Source: Deinococcus hopiensis KR-140 (GTDB lineage: Bacteria; Deinococcota; Deinococci; Deinococcales; Deinococcaceae). Taken from it: a DNA stretch of 15,309 nt. Below, piece by piece: positions 7,878 to 15,309 of the stretch. A model generated the notes under the pieces. It searched no databases, had not been told where the DNA came from, and was given only the letters and a program-made list of their open reading frames with translations. Location of the stretch: NCBI GenBank assembly GCA_943327755.2, contig CALPYF020000063.1, positions 1 through 15,309 on the forward strand. Reading direction: 5' to 3'. The translations under genes and the position numbers were made by a program. The first letter of the stretch is position 1. Each line of letters starts with the position of its first letter.

Positions 7878-7910
7878 CTTTACACGGACCTACCACGCCT
7901 CACGTACGCT
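7878..7910 (+). promoter_or_regulatory. Promoter P4, divergent from lnt (CTTTAC-N21-TANNNT)
   Basis: Plus strand: CTTTAC at 7878-7883, then one plus exactly 20 bases to the -10 hexamer TACGCT (7905-7910). It faces right towards the Met-rich gene; an ATG at 7919 lies eight bases after the -10. A clear second half-site is lacking, but the neighbouring inverted box of P3 is only three bases away. Confidence 0.5.
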
Positions 7911-7918
7911 TCCAGCAA

Positions 7919-7987
7919 ATGCTTTTCCCTATGTCCGTATTGGATGGATCTCCCGTTCTGCCACTTCACAGCCTGTGGTCCCAGTGA
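7919..7987 (+). CDS. 22-codon leaderless frame, leader or shifted N-terminus of the Met-rich gene
   Basis: ATG at 7919, eight bases after the P4 -10, opens a frame MLFPMSVLDGSPVLPLHSLW that ends at TGA 7985-7987, overlapping the GTG (7975) of the next frame by 13 bases. It is either a leader peptide coupled to the Met-rich ORF, or the true N-terminus of that protein separated from it by an indel. The next frame is open upstream but has no ATG, GTG or TTG before 7975 and no ribosome site, which favours the indel reading. Confidence 0.35.
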   Translation: MLFPMSVLDGSPVLPLHSLWSQ

Positions 7988-8199
7988 CGCCGCCATCACC
8001 TCGCCGCAGAAAGTCCGGATTCTGGCTGGGCGCCCTCTTGGTGCTGGTTGTGGTCATGGGAGCCGTATGGCTGGCAGGCTCGCTATCGGACCGGGGGCTC
8101 ACGGGGAACCCAGCCATGAACCCTGGGATGCCCCCAATGCCGGGCATGGAGCAGAATATGCCTGACATGAATGACGGCGCCCCTCCCTCAGTCCCGTAA
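7975..8199 (+). CDS. Membrane-anchored Met-rich small protein, probably a broken longer gene
   Basis: The 74-residue frame has a basic segment (SPRRRKSG), one strong membrane helix (about residues 16-36) and a tail rich in Met and Pro: NPAMNPGMPPMPGMEQ then NMPDMND. Clusters of MxxM type bind Cu(I) in periplasmic copper proteins, so a copper-related surface role is a fair inference. The GTG start has no ribosome site; translation may come from the upstream leaderless ATG. After the TAA, the -1 frame continues with sense-like sequence (VTQPAGLTLDAPHPK), and the original frame becomes coding-like again further on, so the gene has probably suffered indels. Expressed by promoter P4. Confidence 0.5.
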   Translation: MVPVTPPSPRRRKSGFWLGALLVLVVVMGAVWLAGSLSDRGLTGNPAMNPGMPPMPGMEQNMPDMNDGAPPSVP

Positions 8200-8466
8200 C
8201 CCAACCTGCCGGCCTTACCCTGGATGCGCCTCATCCCAAAAGGAACGTGATGTTGAGGGGTGGCACCGCATCCAGCGGTCAGAAGCGTCCCGGCTCCCGG
8301 TGCCCTGCGACAGGTATCGGTCCTGCCGCTTGGCTTCACGCTGGGCCAGCAAGACGTCAGCGGCGCCACTCCAGGCGCGGCATCACCTGTGGAGGTGCGG
8401 TCGGTGATGCCTTCCACGTTGGGGTATGAGCGTCTCACCCGAGGCCGCGGCGACCAGGAACCCTGA
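8200..8466 (+). pseudogene. Decayed downstream part of the Met-rich gene (FixH/YtkA-like domain suspected)
   Basis: Bases about 8195-8250 read PAGLTLDAPHPKRNV in one frame; about 8320-8440 reads QVSVLPLGFTLGQQDVSG and VEVRSVMPSTLGYE in the frame of the Met-rich ORF, ending at TGA 8464-8466. Stops TGA TGT TGA interrupt that frame near 8248-8256. Put together with the Met-rich part, the length would be about 163 codons, fitting a one-helix protein with a small beta domain. The LTLDAP and VMPS elements recall FixH/YtkA-type domains, but this is a weak resemblance. It could also be a chance frame. Confidence 0.3.
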
Positions 8467-8486
8467 TGGGCCTCCTGGTCGCCGCG
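8446..8486 (+). terminator. Strong hairpin at the end of the Met-rich gene region
   Basis: A perfect 14-bp stem (8446-8459 with 8473-8486, CGCGGCGACCAGGA and complement) closes a 13-base loop. The TGA at 8464-8466 lies in the loop. No T run follows, so it would be an atypical or bidirectional terminator; it could serve the P4 transcript and the minus-strand copA transcript. Bases 8487-8773 contain no recognisable gene. Confidence 0.5.
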
Positions 8487-8773
8487 CGACGTTCAAGCAT
8501 GCCGAGCTCAAGAGGGTGACACGCCTGAGCTGTGACCGGCCGTTGGCGATTGTGGCGTTGTGCTGACCGTGTCTGCATCTTCCCCTGCAACGATGGGCAC
8601 ATCAGCGGCCAGCGTGCAGATCAGATCGCGTGGACGGTCGCCTGGATGCCTCACTGCTTCCACGTCATGACGCTGCCCCACCCGACCTGGCCTGCCGTGG
8701 CATTGTGATGCGGAGGACCTGAATGGCAAGCCGCTTATGTCTCGCGAACCCGTTCACCACTGCCCGGTGCGGC

Positions 8774-9181
8774 TCAGGCAGGCGCGAGGCTGTCACGCAG
8801 ACGGACGAGGAGTTCCTCCCCGCGCTCGTACCCGGGCCGGATGAACACCATGCCCATGTTGCTCCAGTCCTGCACCGCCGCCACTTCCTGGCCACCCTCC
8901 TGGAGCTTCAGGTGCGGGTACGCGCCGTACTCCACAAAGCAGCCGAACTCGGCCCCGACCGCCTCGAGGGCCTGCGTGTTCGCGTCGTCCCAGCGGATCA
9001 GGTACGGCAGGAGGAACGCGGGTTTCCCGCAGGAGCCGCCCAGCCCGACCAGGGGCAGCCCGGCCACGTGGGGCACCTCGTCGCGGAGGCGGGCGCGCTC
9101 CAGGAACGCCTGACGGTCCCGGACCTGGGCGGGGCTGGTTTTCATGGATGCGACGTACGGACCGACAGTGAGTTTCGTCAT
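8774..9181 (-). CDS. Unknown protein (135 aa) co-transcribed with copA
   Basis: The soluble 135-residue protein begins MTKLTVGPYVASMKTSPAQV. It has no signal peptide or membrane helix. Notable parts are GLGGSCGKPAFLLPYLIRWD in the middle, a second cysteine in EFGCFVEYGAYPH, and DWSNMGMVFIRPGYERGEEL near the end. It starts 31 bases after the copA stop with TAGGAG seven bases before the ATG, so it shares the copper-controlled transcript. I do not recognise the family. The two cysteines and the position suggest a copper-related cytoplasmic accessory, but nothing in the sequence proves it. Confidence 0.7.
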   Translation of the reverse strand: MTKLTVGPYVASMKTSPAQVRDRQAFLERARLRDEVPHVAGLPLVGLGGSCGKPAFLLPYLIRWDDANTQALEAVGAEFGCFVEYGAYPHLKLQEGGQEVAAVQDWSNMGMVFIRPGYERGEELLVRLRDSLAPA

Positions 9182-9212
9182 GGCAGGACTCCTAAAAGGG
9201 CAGGACAGGGGG

Positions 9213-11723
<2,511 letters not shown>

Positions 11724-11734
11724 CTTCGCTCCTT

Positions 11735-11750
11735 ACCCCCCTGGGGGGGA
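11735..11750. promoter_or_regulatory. CsoR-type operator upstream of copA
   Basis: The segment is A-C6-T-G7-A, a GC-tract palindrome as bound by CsoR copper sensors. It lies between the copA -10 element and the start codon, where bound repressor would block RNA polymerase. The csoR gene is divergent, a few hundred bases away. Confidence 0.65.
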
Positions 11751-11764
11751 TGACTGATACCCGT

Positions 11765-11794
11765 AGCATACATCCACAGGGGAAGGGTCAGCAA
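11765..11794 (-). promoter_or_regulatory. copA promoter
   Basis: Minus strand: -35 TTGCTG (11794-11789), spacer of 18 bases, -10 TATGCT (11770-11765). The predicted transcription start is about 11758, just ahead of the CsoR-type operator. Confidence 0.5.
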
Positions 11795-11843
11795 GAGGAG
11801 AGTTCATGCTCACTTACAGCACGCCCTGGGTCGGCCAGCCATC

Positions 11844-11872
11844 TTGACACCCCCGGGGGGAGGGTATACCGT
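11844..11872 (+). promoter_or_regulatory. copZ-csoR-ATPase promoter with CsoR-type operator in the spacer
   Basis: -35 TTGACA (11844-11849) is followed after 17 bases by TACCGT (11867-11872); an alternative -10 is TATACC (11865-11870, spacer 15). The spacer holds ACACCCCCGGGGGGAGGGTA (11847-11866 region), a GC-tract palindrome like the copA operator. A repressor there would cover the promoter, so the operon should be autoregulated by CsoR. Confidence 0.65.
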
Positions 11873-11891
11873 GCAGCCAGGAGGAACACCC

Positions 11892-12104
11892 ATGAACCAG
11901 ACCGAACTCACCATCACCGGCATGACCTGTGGCCACTGCCAGACCAGCGTCACCAACGCCCTCAACGCCGTCACCGGCGTCACCGACGCCCACGTGAACC
12001 TCAGCGCCGGCACCGCCACCGTGCACGGCACCGCCCAGCCCGAAGCCCTCATTGCAGCCGTGCTGGACGAAGGCTACGGCGCCCAGGTCGCCCACCCGCA
12101 GTGA
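11892..12104 (+). CDS. copZ: Copper chaperone CopZ (heavy-metal-associated domain)
   Basis: This 70-residue protein is a single HMA domain. It carries Cu(I) in the cytoplasm and hands it to CopA. The metal site is GMTCGHCQ (Cys13 and Cys16), and the rest follows the ferredoxin-like fold pattern (ALNAVTGVTDAHVNLSAGTA, then EALIAAVLDEGY). An AGGAGG site six to seven bases upstream sets the ATG. It is the first gene of the CsoR-controlled operon, and its TGA overlaps the GTG of csoR, so the two are translationally coupled. Confidence 0.92.
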   Translation: MNQTELTITGMTCGHCQTSVTNALNAVTGVTDAHVNLSAGTATVHGTAQPEALIAAVLDEGYGAQVAHPQ

Positions 12105-12436
12105 CCCCCACGCGGCCCGCCGAGGTCGCTGACCCCGAAGGTCACGGCCACACGGCCCCGCTGCACCTCTGCATGCCCGGCGACACCCGCAAGCAGGCCG
12201 CGCGGCGCCTCGCCATTGCCCGCGGCCACCTCGACAGCATCCGCCGCTCGCTCGAAGACCCGGACGTGTACTGCCTGGACGTCCTCCAGCAGCTCAAAGC
12301 CGTTCAGGGCGCCCTGAACGGCGCGGCCACCGTCGTCCTGCGCGGCCACCTGCAGGCGCACGTCACCACCGCCGCCGCCCGCGGGGACGCCGCGGACCTC
12401 GTCGACGAGCTGATGGACGTCCTCACCGCCCGCTGA
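12101..12436 (+). CDS. csoR: Copper-sensing repressor CsoR (Cys-His-His type)
   Basis: CsoR is a helical repressor that leaves its operator on binding Cu(I). The 111-residue product contains the family core, RRLAIARGHLDSIRR, then VYCLDVLQQLKAVQGAL with the first ligand Cys, and GHLQAHV with the second and third ligand positions. The third ligand is His where Mycobacterium tuberculosis CsoR has Cys (HLSHC); the same Cys-His-His set is known from Thermus thermophilus CsoR. The GTG start at 12101 overlaps the copZ stop. An unusual N-terminal extension of about 30 residues contains HGH and HLC before the core. Operators for it lie before copZ and before copA. Confidence 0.9.
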   Translation: MTPTRPAEVADPEGHGHTAPLHLCMPGDTRKQAARRLAIARGHLDSIRRSLEDPDVYCLDVLQQLKAVQGALNGAATVVLRGHLQAHVTTAAARGDAADLVDELMDVLTAR

Positions 12437-12465
12437 CCCCACGGCGCCCGCCCCAGGAGACCGGT

Positions 12466-14907
<2,442 letters not shown>

Positions 14908-14949
14908 TGGCGGTGATCAGGAGGCGCCCACGGCGCGTGTACAAACGGT

Positions 14950-14994
14950 GCGAGGGGACGGAGGCTGATTCGGCGCCTCCGCCCCCTCCCTCGC
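14950..14994 (+). terminator. Terminator-like hairpin after the copper operon
   Basis: Outer arms GCGAGGG (14950-14956) and CCCTCGC (14988-14994) and inner arms CGGAGGC (14959-14965) and GCCTCCG (14975-14981) form a long stem with an asymmetric internal loop, followed by CTCTTT. It lies 43 bases after the ATPase stop, in the right place to end the copZ-csoR-ATPase transcript. Confidence 0.55.
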
Positions 14995-15063
14995 CTCTTT
15001 GCCGCCCCTGGTCCCTGCACCAAGAGTTTCCACGCGAAAGAGAACAGCGACCAGAACGAAGGC

Positions 15064-15309
15064 TGACCTGAACCCAGAAATCCTGTCCACGTGAGAATGA
15101 AGGGTCTGGCACACCGAGGTCCCCTCTCTGGAGGCCAGTCATGCGAGGAAAACGCTTGATCGAGGAACAGATCGCGTTCGCCCTGAAACAAGCGGAAACC
15201 GGTGTATCGGTCACGGAAGTCTGCCGGAAGATGGGGGTGGCCGAGTCGACGTTCTACAACTGGAAGCGGGAGTTCAACGGATTGGGAGTCAGCGAATGAC
15301 GTCGGCTGA
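15064..15309 (+). mobile_element. Left end of an IS3-family insertion sequence (continues beyond window)
   Basis: The element probably begins at TGACCTGAACCCAGAAATCC (15064), which has the TG start and general look of IS3-family left inverted repeats. The orfA start follows 77 bases on, a normal distance. The right end and orfB lie outside the window, so the boundary rests on this one end and is approximate. Confidence 0.6.
15141..15299 (+). pseudogene. IS3-family transposase OrfA with early stop codon
   Basis: OrfA is the DNA-binding partner of the IS3-family transposase. The frame reads MRGKRLIEEQIAFALKQAET and contains the helix-turn-helix VTEVCRKMGVAESTFYNWKREF, close to many IS3-family OrfA proteins, with GGAGG six bases before the ATG. 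Intact relatives run on as LGVSELRRL and a leucine-zipper helix to about 85-100 residues. Here the codon after GVSE is TGA (15297-15299), and the following bases still read RRL in the same frame. This looks like a nonsense mutation after 52 codons, leaving the orfA truncated. A sequencing error cannot be ruled out. Confidence 0.8.

Overview
The window is GC-rich accessory DNA, most likely from a Deinococcus or close relative and probably plasmid-borne or island-borne. The reasons are the strongly GC-biased third codon positions, -10 elements of the TANNNT type only 6-8 bases before start codons (leaderless-type promoters common in Deinococcus), a CsoR with the Cys-His-His ligand set known from Thermus, and transposon ends on both sides. 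The genus is an inference; no marker gene proves it.

Layout. 1-415 is the right end of a Tn3-family transposon: the transposase C-terminus and a 38-bp terminal inverted repeat. The repeat abuts the ribosome site and first codons of a host gene cut off by the insertion. 600-3715 holds, on the minus strand, a possible small ORF, a CcdA/DsbD-like thiol-electron transporter preceded by a 46-codon coupled ORF, a DUF3105 lipoprotein and the prolipoprotein diacylglyceryl transferase Lgt. 3716-4633 has no recognisable gene. 4634-7835 (minus) is an apparent operon: apolipoprotein N-acyltransferase Lnt, a small unknown ORF and an FtsI-type penicillin-binding protein. 7878-8486 (plus) is a damaged gene for a membrane-anchored Met-rich protein. 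8774-12104 and onward is a copper block: CopA and an unknown 135-aa protein on the minus strand, and divergently CopZ, CsoR and a second P1B-ATPase on the plus strand, with a CsoR-type operator on each side. 15064-15309 is the left end of an IS3-family element whose orfA carries an early stop.

How the parts may work together. CopA, CopZ, CsoR and the second ATPase form a copper sensing and efflux module. The envelope genes (CcdA-like, DUF3105 lipoprotein, Lgt, Lnt, PBP, Met-rich protein) serve thiol redox, lipoprotein maturation and wall synthesis. Four promoters in the envelope part share one architecture: CTTTAC, then a base, exactly 20 bases, then TANNNT. Three of them show a second half-site 11 bases on that resembles the first. 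This looks like one regulon under an OmpR/PhoB-type response regulator not encoded here. The most interesting hypothesis is a mobile envelope-repair or lipoprotein-maturation cassette that travels with copper resistance. The shared promoter is read directly; the link of the envelope genes to copper is inferred from proximity, the Met-rich tail and knowledge of other phyla. No tRNA, rRNA or CRISPR array was seen.
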